DNA from: Riptortus pedestris
Lineage: Eukaryota > Arthropoda > Insecta > Hemiptera > Alydidae
Length of the DNA stretch: 64,000 bases
Assembly (NCBI GenBank): GCA_019009955.1
Contig: CM032228.1
Coordinates: 73,968,001-74,032,000 of the forward strand
Direction of reading: 5' to 3'
Part shown: in pieces, positions 1 to 11,404 of the stretch
Numbering within the stretch: the first letter of the stretch is position 1
Layout of the letters: each line of letters opens with the position of its first letter
Translations under genes and position numbers: made by a program
The notes under the pieces: model-generated
The model's database searches: none
What the model saw: the letters and a program-made list of their open reading frames with translations, nothing else
Told to the model about the DNA's origin: nothing

Positions 1-342
1 TAGGTAATAATTTGTAGGTGATGAAGAGTTGCATTTATTTATTGTTGGCCCAAAAAGATTTATTTTGTCATATATTAAATTAAACCAAATGCAATTCCCA
101 GAAAAGAAACAATATCTCAAAAACAAGGGCTAAAGAATCAAAGGGTTAATGAAGTTCCAAAACATTATCAGCTGATTCTCATAAGTATTAACTTAATTTC
201 AACTTAAACTATAAATATGAGATAAATTTGCCAGCTTTAAAGCAATGGAAGGTGGCAAGTTTAATAAAAAGACCAAATCGCAACAGAAAAAAGGAGACGG
301 CTCAGCAATGAGATATTTAATAATTAAATGGTTTGATTTAGC

Positions 343-345
<3 letters not shown>

Positions 346-391
<46 letters not shown>
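346..391. repeat. (TA)n microsatellite
   Basis: About 23 TA units, perfect, followed by a short TG run. Flanks do not show the GTCCG-element modules. Confidence 0.95.
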
Positions 392-398
<7 letters not shown>

Positions 399-692
399 AT
401 TGTAACCTCTACCTGTACATTGATTCATTCTCAAAATATTACGACACTTTTTCATTTCATATGGAATGCTTTAGATGGGGTCAACAATTTCAAAAGCAGA
501 ATTGACTGCACGAAATGTAACAAAACTAAGTATCTATAGCATCAATCCTTAATAGATTATAAGCTATATTAACAATCTTTGGTATAAACAAGAGTGAGGG
601 AGGGACTGTATTGGAGCAACAAATAAGGGAAATATGTTATTTCCAAAAATGCAATAACTAAAATTGCTTATTTTGTTATTTAGTTTAACCTT

Positions 693-698
<6 letters not shown>

Positions 699-744
<46 letters not shown>
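699..744. repeat. (TA)n microsatellite
   Basis: About 23 perfect TA units, 300 bp from a tract of similar length. Reading frames that encode repeated Ile-Tyr through it are artefacts. Confidence 0.95.
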
Positions 745-747
<3 letters not shown>

Positions 748-1609
748 ATAACAATGTATAAAGTAAGTAATTTACATAGAAATATTGTTAAAGTCAACAA
801 TTCTTTCTCATAAATGAATTTATTAATCTTTGTTCCTTGTAACTTACCTTGAGAGATTATCAAGTTTTCATTGAATTTCTCAAACCCATGTTAATTTTTT
901 AAAGCCATTAACAGGTTGTAGGAAGAGCAAAGTAGATTTCCTTGCACCCTCCCTCTCTCCCAAACATTAATTAATCAGAAATGTCAGTTTCCCTTTAAAT
1001 GTATTTAATACTTTATTTAATTAAAACATGAAAATTCATTGAACACATTTAGTATTTTGAAGATAATGTAATCAAAATTGTTAACATAACATACCTTGCT
1101 TTGTTTGGTTAGGTTCAGTCATTTTTGGTCAATACAATTGTTGCCTCCTGCTAAAGTTTTTAGCCCATATCTTGATATGCTTCATTAAACGATAAAAGTG
1201 TATAAAAACAAAGTTGCTTTCAAGAACAAAATAAACAACTTTGAGTACACATTGGGTCAGAAACTAACCAATTTTTCATTTCAGGGTTCCCTTATAATCC
1301 CCATCCTGTTTGTCTCTGATAATATTAGTTAGTATAGGCCTAAAGTTGGTTTACTTGCAATGGCACTACAAAGTTTCTAAGAATTTGGTTCAGTAATTTA
1401 GCAGTGAAAAGGTAACAAATAGACACCAAAACCAAAAATTAAAGATATCGTTTTGAATCCATGTGAAACGAAAAAGTGCTGTGAAATTTTGAGAGATCAA
1501 ATCAAATCAAAAATCAAGATAGAGGTTACATTTATATACACACCATGCACACATAGATACAGAAAGATTTAGAACCACTAAATATAGTAATTCTGTATTT
1601 ATTTATATA

Positions 1610-1823
1610 TTATTGTTTAACGACGACCACTTTTTTCTACTGTGGCTAATTAGGACGGGTTATCTACAGGTTGGTAACCAATCTTTTCTAGCCAGGGATT
1701 TTATTTAATGAGTTCGCCACTAAATAAACTACTATTGCCCAGGCGGGAATTGAATTCGCCACTCTAGGTTTACCATGCGAGATTAAAGGCAATGCTTTAA
1801 CTCACATGGCTAACCTGAGCCCC
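1610..1823 (-). mobile_element. tRNA-derived SINE, near full length
   Basis: On the minus strand the copy begins with a tRNA-like head: an A-box-like stretch around TTAGCCATGTGAGTTAAAG and a B-box-like stretch GAATTCAATTCCCGCC. It continues through a conserved body and ends in a tail rich in AATAA. The same body recurs about a dozen times in this window in both orientations, which marks it as a dispersed SINE rather than a tRNA gene. Confidence 0.8.
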
Positions 1824-1936
1824 AGGTTTAATTGATATTTTTAATTCTGCATAAAAATATCAATTAAAATAAGTAATCCCTTTTTTAGAAGAAAAATTAT
1901 TGACTAAATTTTATATTTATAAATATTTTCAATTAC

Positions 1937-4900
1937 CCAGGGCAACCAGCAAGAAGGTCTCTGAAATAAGGACACCTTGCTGAAAGAACAGCTCGGTGAA
2001 CAGGGAAGCAGACGCCTCTGAATACAAGATCAACATCTGTACAATATTTGAGGTCATAGAGGGTAGAAAGGTCCTGCTTAAATGTAGGCGCAGGTGGGCG
2101 AGCAAGTTCAGCTTGAACAGCAAGGTCCTTGAGTGCAGCGAGTGCTTCATATTCATCTAGTAAGCATGCAAGTTCTCCTGGACTCCATTCGGAAACAGCA
2201 TCCCTCATCACACGACCGTGATCTGTTGCCTTCGAACACCTCCTTCTCCTCATCAACTTCTTTCGCAGCGTGGCAAAACCACCCACCTTACCCTTTTTTC
2301 TAAAAAGAAGTACAAAAATATAAATACAGACATTAACATAGGTAATTATTGTAAGATTATCATTATTGCAAATTGAAAGATATAACCAAGACAGTTTAGG
2401 AATTGTGCATGAGTCTTGGTGGCCCCAGGGACATTGGTTAGTTACTACCCCTTCCATAAAATTGACTGCACTAACCATCTTTTCTATGAAATACTAATCT
2501 ATTCTCCAATGAATTCTTTATATACCAAATAAGGAAGAAAAAATATTTCTATAGCAGTCTTTTAAGTAACAATATTATAATGTAATTAAAGGAATGGTTT
2601 GCAATGGCTAACTGAATCTATTAAAAGCACGAAGATCTAAATTAAATAATTGTTAAATAATTGATCGGTACTTCAGGCTCAAAGCAGGGAATACATCCAG
2701 GATTTAAGATTATTCATTGATCACTATTATGTGTAAATCAAATGAATGGTTCAAAATGGTATAATTCAATCGATGGTTAAATATTGGCTGTAAAGTCTGT
2801 ATTTAGACAGACATAAATACACAGACATACAGAAACGTACAGTAATGACATTTGTTTTACCTGCCTAGTAAGTATGTATAATTTGAAACACATAGATATA
2901 TCAAGACACCATTGCAAACTAAATTCAGTGAACTTTTTCAATATGACAATGTGCCATCATCATAAAAATTGTGATTTTCTTAAGATTTTAAACAAAATTT
3001 TAATTTATAACTCATTTATTTCAACTAAAAAGAGGAAACAGATCCAAAAAAAAGAATAATACAAATGTTTGCTGGTTTAGGGATTTTAATTTTGCAGTCT
3101 TAAGTGTTAACAGAAATATTATCAATGAAAAACTCAACCCCATCTCAGATAAAATATTTAAAAACAATAAAACAAAACAAGCAAAGAAAGACTCTCCTAG
3201 ATGGACAGTTTTACTATGACAACAGGTAGGCAAAACTGAGTAGAATATAGATTCATTTAAAGATAAAAAATAAAATAAAATAAAAATAATAAAGATTAAT
3301 AAAAGTAGAGAGCAAAACAAAGAAACACTTCCTAACAAATATGTAAATATGCTAATAGTATAAATCAACATGACATTGGAAAGAAAAGTTCTGTATCGAC
3401 CCAAGACACATCAGAATGGACAACAGACATGTAAATCTATACTATGAGAAAAACAAATTTCCTCAGATAAAATAAACAACCAATACCTTATCATTAGACG
3501 TGTGTAAGGAACTATACAGTACAGCTTTTGACATGCTTGAAAAAGCTGTCCTTACATCAAAAGCAATTGTCATTTGCACTAGATAACCAGCCAGCATTGG
3601 TATACCAATAGATTTGATAATAGTAATACAAATAATGGCAAACAAACCCACAACATGATTTGCCAGTTTTGTAAATCTCTAGTTAGAAAATATCAATGAC
3701 CATAACTCTGAAAAATAGTGACATACACTGACTTGTGTAATTACTCCGAAGTATATTCTATTAATTTTCCTCTGATCCAAAATTCCCATTATTCACAATA
3801 ATAAAAAGTAATTTTTAAAAAATGTTGAGGGTGTATTCCTCTTAAATTAATTTTTGTAGCTAGGAGAGGAAGCGGAAACTGAACAGTAAATTTAACAAAC
3901 TTATCAAGCGTTTTTCATAAATATAAGACAATAATTTGATAAATATAAGGTGATAATTTGAAGTGACCATTAAGGTGAATTTCTAGCTAAAGTGGCCTTC
4001 TTTCTTCTTTCATTACTATCTCCTCTCCTTCTATCCCTATCCTTTCTTCTTTTGTTTTCTCCTGTCCTTCACAACCCACCCGGTATTAACAGCTACCAGG
4101 TCACCTGCATCCATTGCTTCATAACTCCCTAACCATACCCACAATCTCCTTTATAATGGAACAAGTGTTCAGCAGAAGGGGAACTATCTTTCTCCTTTCT
4201 GGTAGGTAACACTACCTTATCGCCATCATTATTAGACAAAGAGCTGGGTCTCAGAAATAACAAAAAAAACATTAAGGTGTATAAATAGCCAAATAAATAG
4301 TGTGAAGCAAAATAAACTTTCAGGCAGAACAGCATTTCACCAGCTTTTGAAACTGCTATGGCTGAAACCTATGGGATATGCGGGTTTTTCGTGAAAGTAT
4401 ATAGTTCTTCTCTACCAGTTTGTAACACACTCAATGAAGGTTCACTATATATAATCAGAATCCATAACTGAATTATTTGTGCTACGTGCATAATTATTTT
4501 GTACAATGAGACAAAAAGTCTTTCATAAAAAGTCCGTCACGCAGGGGCTGCGTAAACTAAGCAGATTTCCCACGTGAAGTTTTACAATAGAGAAATCTGC
4601 CTAATAACAACTGTAGTAGTAAGAAACCTCTAAACCTAAAACATTATTTAGGGCGTAATAACCCAGAAGTTTCTAGCCCCAAAAAACAGTTAACCTAACC
4701 TCTAAACCTATTCACGAGGGACGAGTAGTTATGGAAATGGCCGCCAGAGCTCTTGGCGGAAAGTCCGAACATGGCCTACTGGTGGATCACACGCAGATTA
4801 CAAATGCAAATATCTCGGTTAATATTCAAGATAGAGAATAAATGCATATAACAATATTTATAGTAAATTTAATTTGCAATAAGATTAGTTCTATACAATT

Positions 4901-5973
4901 TTTCGATCCGATGCATAATAACGGAGATATTTTGAATTTTTGAAAATCCCCCCTCCCACTGGTCCGATTTCAGCCGTTAACGAACTTGATCTTCCTTTTT
5001 ACATAAAACGATTAAATACCGAGTTTGGTGACAATTAAACAAAAATTGCGACCGCTAGAGTGTTAACAGACAAATATATATATATATATGTCTATACAGT
5101 GGAATCTCTGTTAACCGGCCACTTCGGGACCGGAGCCTGGCCGGATAACGAAATGGCCGGTTAAACCGAATTCTTGTCAGAGTAAAGAAAGTATGCAATA
5201 GAATTGTTTAATAAAGACATGTATTATTTAAAAAAATCTAGCATTTTTAAAAAAAAATCGTATTATTAAAAAAAATCTGTAATTTTTGTTTGTTTTTTTA
5301 CATTGGTAGCTTTTTTAAATGCGATATCATGCCATTTTTTTATAAACATTACATCAACTGCAGATGATTCTTTGATTAAACCACTCCTTAAATAAAAACG
5401 AATCCATCCAAGCTGATTTTTGTGCCCTGTAGTAAACAGGGAGCCTTTATTTTCTAGTTTCGATTGCAGTATTTGTGCCTTCGATTTTAAAATGGGGCCG
5501 CTTATCGGAGTTCCTCTCCTACGTTCCTGCTGGAACCAAAGCCATAGAGCATCATCTACCATCTCATTCGTCGGTTTCCGAAGTGTGCATCTTGTAGAAA
5601 GGACTTTATCCGATTCAATTCCTAAACAAAAATCCTGAATTGACTGACGGTTTCGGCGCCAGTCGTTGACAGTACTTTTTCCCACGCGTAGCTCGTCACA
5701 AATCCTTTTCACTGGTTCGCCTTTATCTAAACGTTCAAGAGCGTCTAATTTTTGTTTCATACTCAAAACTACTCGTTTACGTTTGTCACTCATTTTAGAA
5801 CAAAAATATAATGACCGTCCGAGATAAAATGAAGGGGTAGACTGATTGTGAGACCTACATATTCCCAGGAAGGGCTGGACACCAGCCCGCGAGCATGTCT
5901 CGGTAAGTCTCGACTCCTTCCCGCCTCAGCGTCACCAGCCGGTTAAACCGAGGGCCGGATAAGAGGGATTCCA

Positions 5974-6007
<34 letters not shown>

Positions 6008-6321
6008 TTGAACGGACCTCATTTTCGTCATCTCCTGGGTAGGATCGATGAACATTTGAAGAAATTTTTCGAAAATCGCGTCATGAGTACGACCTCAATA
6101 GCTGATTTCCCTTAAGGGAAATCTGCTAAAATCAAAATATTTGGGTTTTCAGATGAGATGATTTTGAATGGAACAACTGTGTAGTAAAATAAATTTGGAT
6201 AAAAGAAATAGTTAAAACATAGTTAATACCTGATGACAAGAGGTTGGGCAGTCGCCAGCTGTTCCTGAGTGTCAGAGGGTGAAGGAGTAGCCGGGACTGG
6301 AGACGATGCACCAGCACCCAT
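1937..6321 (-). CDS. BTBD7: BTBD7-like BTB/POZ protein, 5' coding exons (partial)
   Basis: Two exons are visible. Exon 1 is 6321-6230 (30 codons plus 2 nt, donor gtatta). Exon 2 is 2299-1937 (acceptor ttttag, donor gtaatt). Joined, they give 151 codons plus 2 nt with the frame kept. The protein starts MGAGASS, has a basic stretch (KKLMRRRRC, about residues 44-52), a conserved helical region (EYEALAALKDL, 80-90), then the start of a BTB domain (YCTDVDLVFRGVCFPVHRA, 116-134; SARCPYFRDLLAGCPG to 152). Vertebrate BTBD7 also starts MGA and shares the ATLKKK, EEYEG.SALKEL and YCTDVDL..CFPVHRA blocks. BTBD7 is known as a regulator of epithelial dynamics and cadherin expression. An in-frame upstream ATG lies at 6387; the MGA start is preferred because it matches the family and gives a G2 N-myristoylation consensus (MGxxxS). 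Later exons lie off the left edge. A GTCCG element carrying a Tigger copy sits in the intron, 102 bp from exon 1. Confidence 0.85.
2300..4533. other. BTBD7 intron, AT-rich
   Basis: No coding signal. Hydrophobic frames such as 3404-3021 on the minus strand lack codon structure and recognisable domains. A pyrimidine-rich patch lies near 3995-4070. Confidence 0.6.
5097..5976 (-). mobile_element. Tigger/pogo-type DNA transposon, internally deleted
   Basis: Terminal inverted repeats start CAGTGGAATCTCTGTTAACC on the left and, reading inward from the right, CAGTGGAATCCCTCTTATCC. Both ends are flanked by TA (5095-5096 and 5977-5978), the Tc1/mariner superfamily target duplication. At 880 bp it is much shorter than an autonomous pogo/Tigger element of 2 kb or more, because the catalytic region is missing. 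Confidence 0.9.
5266..5793 (-). CDS. Truncated Tigger/pogo transposase: CENP-B-type HTH plus C-terminal tail
   Basis: The 175-residue open frame has a psq/CENP-B N-terminal helix-turn-helix (RKRVVLSMKQKLDALERL, then IC.ELRVGKSTVNDWRRN, residues 5-50). Part of the second CENP-B DNA-binding domain follows (NEMVDDALWLWFQQERRRGTP, about 75-95, and GWIRFYLRSG). It then jumps to a short basic tail ending KKQTKITDFF. The whole DDE catalytic domain is absent, so it cannot transpose itself. The ending fits the PCNA-interacting motif Qxx[ILM]xx[FY][FY]; a PCNA-binding tail is known for Drosophila pogo transposase. The frame is uninterrupted and lies between intact inverted repeats. It may be expressed as a TIR-binding repressor or be an inert deletion product; the sequence does not decide. 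Confidence 0.8.
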   Translation of the reverse strand: MSDKRKRVVLSMKQKLDALERLDKGEPVKRICDELRVGKSTVNDWRRNRQSIQDFCLGIESDKVLSTRCTLRKPTNEMVDDALWLWFQQERRRGTPISGPILKSKAQILQSKLENKGSLFTTGHKNQLGWIRFYLRSGLIKESSAVDVMFIKKWHDIAFKKATNVKKQTKITDFF

Positions 6322-6387
6322 AGCTCTAGTCATTCGGACATCCCAGCACCCGGTGCACGGCAGGAGCACCGCACTCACCACGTTCAT

Positions 6388-7397
6388 AACACTTTAACTA
6401 AAATTATTAAAAATGAAAAATACAAAAATTGTATTGGATGGTCAAATTTTAAAGTGAATTCTTAATGAAACTGAATGCTACATCCCAATCAAATTAAATC
6501 CAGCCAACAATATCTTCAAAATTCTATTATTAATGATGACTACTTGTTTTTGAAATGGTGGATATATTTTATAATGAGTATGCAGATAATTCTAATGCAT
6601 ATGAACATGAATTTAAACAGTATACATTTAACTAATAACTTTTATTTCTTCCAATGCAAAGCTGATATCATTTAAAATTTAAGAACTCATAATTTATACA
6701 AAGGTGAAAAGAAAAATGAAATGGATAAATCCAGAGATTTATAACTGGTAGTTATAATAATTTACAATTAAAAATTGAAAAGCACACAGGCATTTATTCA
6801 AATGTAAAACATAAAAAACTCATATTCATAGTTCACTTTGAACATAAATAAATGGATTAGAAGGCTAAGAAACCAGACATTCATAAATCAATCTTTGTCT
6901 TTTTGTCAATAACTGTGCCTGTCATTGATTTTTAAAAATTTACTCATTATAAAGATCGGAATTCACTCATTATACAGAGAACAGGAGCGCTCATGACTAT
7001 CCACATAACTATAATTAACCATGAAAAATCAATTAATTTATATTTACTTTAATATTTCATCAACTACTCTTTTTTGGCTGAAGGTATAGGTTTTGAAATA
7101 AACAATATGTAATTCATTAAGCTTCATCACAGGTTATTTTCAGTGAATCAGCTTCTATTTTCCAATCTAACTTGAATGCATTTTATTATTTTTGAAGTCC
7201 AAATACATGAAGACATTTAAAAAAAGATTATCAAGTAAAAATGGAATGAAAACATAAGTAGCTCTTTTTCTAATGGTTGTTGTTAGGGAAAGGAATGAAT
7301 TGATGTATAATCAATTCAAGTGATAATGATTGGGCAAAGTATTAAAGATTTAAAATCTGGCCTATATATAGAGCACCATTTGGTATGAATGTTAAAT
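6388..7397. other. AT-rich DNA upstream of BTBD7
   Basis: Nothing recognisable. The BTBD7 promoter or 5' UTR exon could lie here or within the next few kb. Confidence 0.5.
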
Positions 7398-7616
7398 GGT
7401 ATTTATTAACATCCACTTTGTGCTACTACGCTAATTGGGACCGATTATCTACAGGTTACCACCCTTTTCTAGCCTGGGTGGGACTAAGGGTTTTATTTAA
7501 TGAGTTAGTCTTTAAATAAATTCCTATTTGCCAATGTGGGAATCGAACTCGCCATTCTAGGTTTACAACATAAGATTAAGACCAAAACTTTAACTTAGGA
7601 GGCTAACCTGAGCTCC
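7398..7616 (-). mobile_element. tRNA-derived SINE, near full length
   Basis: Carries the whole family body. On the minus strand it runs from the tRNA-like head (GAGTTCGATTCCCAC, B-box) through the CTAGAAAAGGGTGGTAACC block to a tail before 7398. An adjacent SINE piece in the opposite orientation follows at 8040. Confidence 0.8.
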
Positions 7617-8039
7617 ACTACTTGGTTCACATGAAGATTTACAAAGCAATGATAAATCTAAGATAAAATATTTTAGTCAAGTGTAATAAATACCCAAATG
7701 TAAATCAAAAGGGGGAAAATGAGGAAGTCCCAAGCCCAGACCCTGCTGAGCACCTCTATCATCGGAAGATTTGTCATTTAAAATATAACTTTATTAAATG
7801 TATAATCCAATCAAGGGGAGTTACCTAAAGTATATGATGTGGTTGTATATACAGTGTAATTTAATATTTTAATACAATTAGAATATGGAAATATATGGCT
7901 TAACAACCATAACAGCCCATGAAGGGCAAAGGCATGTCATGCTTTGACAGATTCCTCAAAATCATTTAAAGCGATAACAAAGTATAAAAGGAAAACAATT
8001 ATAGATCGTTTGACCAAATTATTTAATTATAAATTATTT

Positions 8040-8161
8040 GGGGCTCAGATCAGCCATATGTGTTAAAGCGTTGGCCCTGGTTAGAAAAGAGTCGTAATTT
8101 GTAGATAACCTGTCCAAATTAGCTGTAGTAGCAAAAAGTGGACATTAATAAATAATAATAA
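8040..8161 (+). mobile_element. tRNA-derived SINE, internally deleted
   Basis: The head (GCTCAGATCAGCCATATG) is joined directly to the distal body (GTAGATAACCTGTCC) and to a tail AATAAATAATAATAA. The B-box and centre are missing. Confidence 0.7.
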
Positions 8162-8278
8162 TTGCTGCCCCTCTAAAGAAAATATTACTGAATGTCAAGC
8201 AGGATTTTAAATAGATAATGGATGTTCTAATATTAAGAACTGTTACTTTAATTGAGCCAAGGGTATATTTATAACCGC

Positions 8279-8465
8279 TATAGATACTTTGGATAATAGA
8301 TATGGGCTATCTTCAGGATACAATCTTGAGCAAGGGTAGGACTAAGGATTTTATTTAGTACTTTTCACTAAATAAATTTATGTTGCAATGAAGCAACATA
8401 AATTGGGTCTGAATCCAATGTTATTAAGGATATTAAAATCAATGCCTTAAGTCACATAACCCAGA
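8279..8465 (-). mobile_element. tRNA-derived SINE, strongly diverged
   Basis: The ACTAAGGATTTTATTTAG.AC core and the AAATCAATGCCTTAAGTCAC head are recognisable. The rest is worn, so this is probably one of the older copies. Confidence 0.6.
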
Positions 8466-10565
8466 AATTAAGGGTAGTATTTAAAGAGAAGTTGTCGACT
8501 TATCCTTTCTCAAGCTGCTGATTCACAGATTAATTGTTTACAAATTTGGCTAAAATCAGAACATCTGCCCATTACTCATTTTTGAATTCATAGAAATTCC
8601 CAACTCTGTTATTTTATAGCAATATAAATTTGTTTAAAAAAAGGTAGTAGTAGATATTATAATTGGCATCTATGTAGATGGACTTTCTTTCAGGCAGATA
8701 CTGATGTTTAGCAAGTACTGGACAATTTATCAGAGATTACTTATAACAATATTTCAAGATGGAAGGCATCAGAAAAACTTACATAAGCTTAAAACAATGA
8801 TATTAGAAGTAAACATGATATTGCTGAAATGTGGATATTATGGGCCAAATCACAAAGTCGAATCAAATCAGATGCTAGTAAGTAGTGACATTAATTATGA
8901 ATCAAAATTCCATTTTAAAGGAAGGTTACTAACATATACAAAAACATACATTTATTATACTACGTTACTAGCATACTTTTAAACTAACATAAGTTAAAAT
9001 TTTGAACTTTTTCTCAATTTATATAAAAAAAAAAAAAAAAAAAAAAATATACTAAATACTATGAAGGAAAAAATACAATTGAATAAAATAAAATGGTTCC
9101 ATAAAAACAACACTAAGATAGTAAAGGAGTTGAATCTATATTAGGTATTACAGGAGAGTATAAGTCTCTTAATTAGAAACAGATGAAAAGTTAATAAACG
9201 ATATCATGAAAAAATAAACTAAACAATAATAAATAACTATTTAAAAAAAAAAAAAAAACTAACAAATACATAACTATTAAATAATTAACGACACACCTGA
9301 ACCAAAATTTGAGATAATAATACTATAAAGTAAATAAACATTTAAATGTAATTTCTCTTATTAACCAAAAAAAATGGAAGAAAATGATATAAATTATGGT
9401 TACAGAAAATCATTATTTACAAAAAGACAAGAAATATGTGACTCATTATATTTAAGAACTAAATCAATTCATGAAACTTAACATATACATTTCAAATAGA
9501 GAAAAAAGTATCAAAGCAAATAAGGATACAATTCACAAACAAAACTTATAAAATATACGGCAAAGAAATGTCAAATGACCACGAGAAAATGAACCACATT
9601 AATAGTGATAATAAATATAGCCAATATAGAAACATTAGGTGTAGAAAAATAATAGACAAAACTGTAAATAGCTAAAAGAAAAAAAAAATGTTTCGAGGTA
9701 ATGGTAACAGACTATACACAGATAAACAACTTTATGAGTAGACAACTCGTGACAATAACAAACAGAATAATGTTCCTTGAAATACTACAAAACCTACTTT
9801 CTTCAGTTTACCTTTTTAGTAAAATAAGAAACTTTAATTTATTCATAACATGATAAAATAATACAAGCAGTTGATTGATGTCACATAAATGCAAAGTTTC
9901 CCACAAATCCATTAGTAAAAATTAGATTAAGCTAAGAAGGAGAAGAACAGAGAAAATCCCTTACATAAATGAAGAACAAGGGGGAAATAAGTTATAAATT
10001 CCAATTATAACATCTTAACCTACCTAAGGGCATATTTTAAAATCCAACATGCATGAATAGAAAAATTAACTGTGGAGAATATCATGAGTTCAAGAAAAAG
10101 TATACTATTTACCTTCAAACATCATTCTTCTTTCGTTTATTCATTTGGAGGAAGATTTCAAGTAACGAAATTTTGTAAACACCCACTAATAGTTTGAGCC
10201 ATGTTTATATTTAACAAATCAACAAATGAAAAAAAGTAAAGAAAAATCATTCATAAGGTACAAATTCAACAGAAGATGCGAAAAATGTAAATAAAACTTA
10301 AACTAATGAATCATAATAGAAAGTTTAAAACTGTCAAACTATAGCCAACAGGACTCTTGACAAGTCCTAAGCAGCTTTCATTTTCACAGAAGGTGACAAA
10401 GCCTTCTCGATTGTGAGAAGTCTAATCATATTCCAATTTAAGAGGTATAAAATGAAGTATAACTTTTGAAGCACATCATTAATACATTCATAGAACCCGA
10501 ATGATAATTTTAAGGTCTTAAAAAAATTAAATAATATTCTAGGAAATTCCAATTGATCCGTAAAG
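8466..10565. other. AT-rich non-coding DNA with poly(A) runs
   Basis: Very A-rich on the plus strand, with runs of roughly 20 A near 9026-9047 and about 15 near 9244-9258. No coding frames or repeats shared with the rest of the window were seen. Confidence 0.5.
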
Positions 10566-10712
10566 TGAATGCGTTGGTATTAATAAACTAAAGTAAACCT
10601 AGAGTGATGGGTTCGATTACCTCGTGGGCAATAAGAATTTACCTAGTGACTAACTCAGTAAAAAAAATTCTTAGTCACACTCTGGCTAGAAAAGGATGTT
10701 CTAGGAAACTAA
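10566..10712 (+). mobile_element. tRNA-derived SINE, 3'-truncated
   Basis: Contains the head and B-box region (GATGGGTTCGATTACCTCG) and the middle block up to CTCTGGCTAGAAAAGGATG, then breaks off before the tail. Confidence 0.65.
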
Positions 10713-11270
10713 TCCATCGATGTTTGGATTAATTTCACTGATACAAAGACGTAATGAATTTTCCAAATTATTTTCAGCCTGCCTTGTACGATGTTTTGAT
10801 TTATTAAATTTCATCATTGAAAAGAGCTGTTCGCATTTATAAGTACTGCCAAATGCATAAATCTCTTCTCATCTTCCTCATTTGAAGTAAGTAGTGTAAT
10901 ATTTTTATTTAATTGGGGTTTTCAAAACGTTTCGCAGACCGGTTGTTGCCCACATATGGTTTATACAGTTTTTTGTCACCAGACCTTGAACATAGACCTT
11001 ATATGTATAAGTTTTACCTGGTAAATATTCTACAAGCAAGCCTTTTTCGTAATCTGAGCCGAGGTTCCTTACACAGGCCATCTATCTGACACTAATCACC
11101 ATCATAGTGGTTCAAACATCTTTTATCACTCCATCTTTTCCCCTTGCCATCCCATTACTATTGGCCACACACAGTGTTTAATAATAGAAACCTGAGTAGC
11201 CGTATGTTATCACCCATTAGAATTTGTTTGACCGTGCCATTCGTGTTATGTCCTATAAACAAGCCTTTTA
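10713..11270. other. Non-coding DNA, nothing identified
   Basis: Slightly less AT-rich than its surroundings. I see no gene or shared repeat. Confidence 0.4.
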
Positions 11271-11404
11271 GCAGATTTCCCTAAAGGGAAATCAGCTACT
11301 GAGGTCGTACTCATGACGCGATTTTCGAAATGTTTCTTCAAATGTCCATCGATTCTACCCAGGAGATGACGAAAATGAGGTCTGTTCTAAACTGTATCTA
11401 TGTA

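Larger units (their letters stand above)
1..1609. other. AT-rich non-coding DNA
   Basis: No gene is supported here. The stretch lies downstream of the BTBD7 exon on that gene's strand, so it is probably BTBD7 intron. It holds two (TA)n tracts. I searched by eye for the next BTB-domain exon and did not see one. Confidence 0.5.
4534..6127 (+). mobile_element. GTCCG element copy 1, interrupted by Tigger
   Basis: The 5' module runs from GTCCGTCACGCAGGGGCTGC at 4534 to about 5075 and includes the subterminal motif AGCAGATTTCCC. A (TA)n tract follows. The 3' module at 6007-6127 begins TTTTGAACGGACCTCATTTT and ends in the hairpin GATTTCCCTTAAGGGAAATC plus TGCTAAAA. The Tigger element occupies the microsatellite position. 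It has no coding capacity of its own. Confidence 0.8.

Noticed and set aside
245..505. Open frame with repeated Ile-Tyr
   Set aside because: Produced by reading through a (TA)n tract. The same applies to frames at 564-863, 37355-37609, 46215-46436, 49956-50337 and, for CA/GT tracts, 61385-61683.
1929..2156. Second minus-strand frame over the BTBD7 exon
   Set aside because: Shadow frame of exon 2; the BTB-domain frame explains the sequence.
3021..3404. 127-codon hydrophobic frame on the minus strand
   Set aside because: Low-complexity translation of A-rich plus-strand DNA; no domain, no repeat partner, no splice context.
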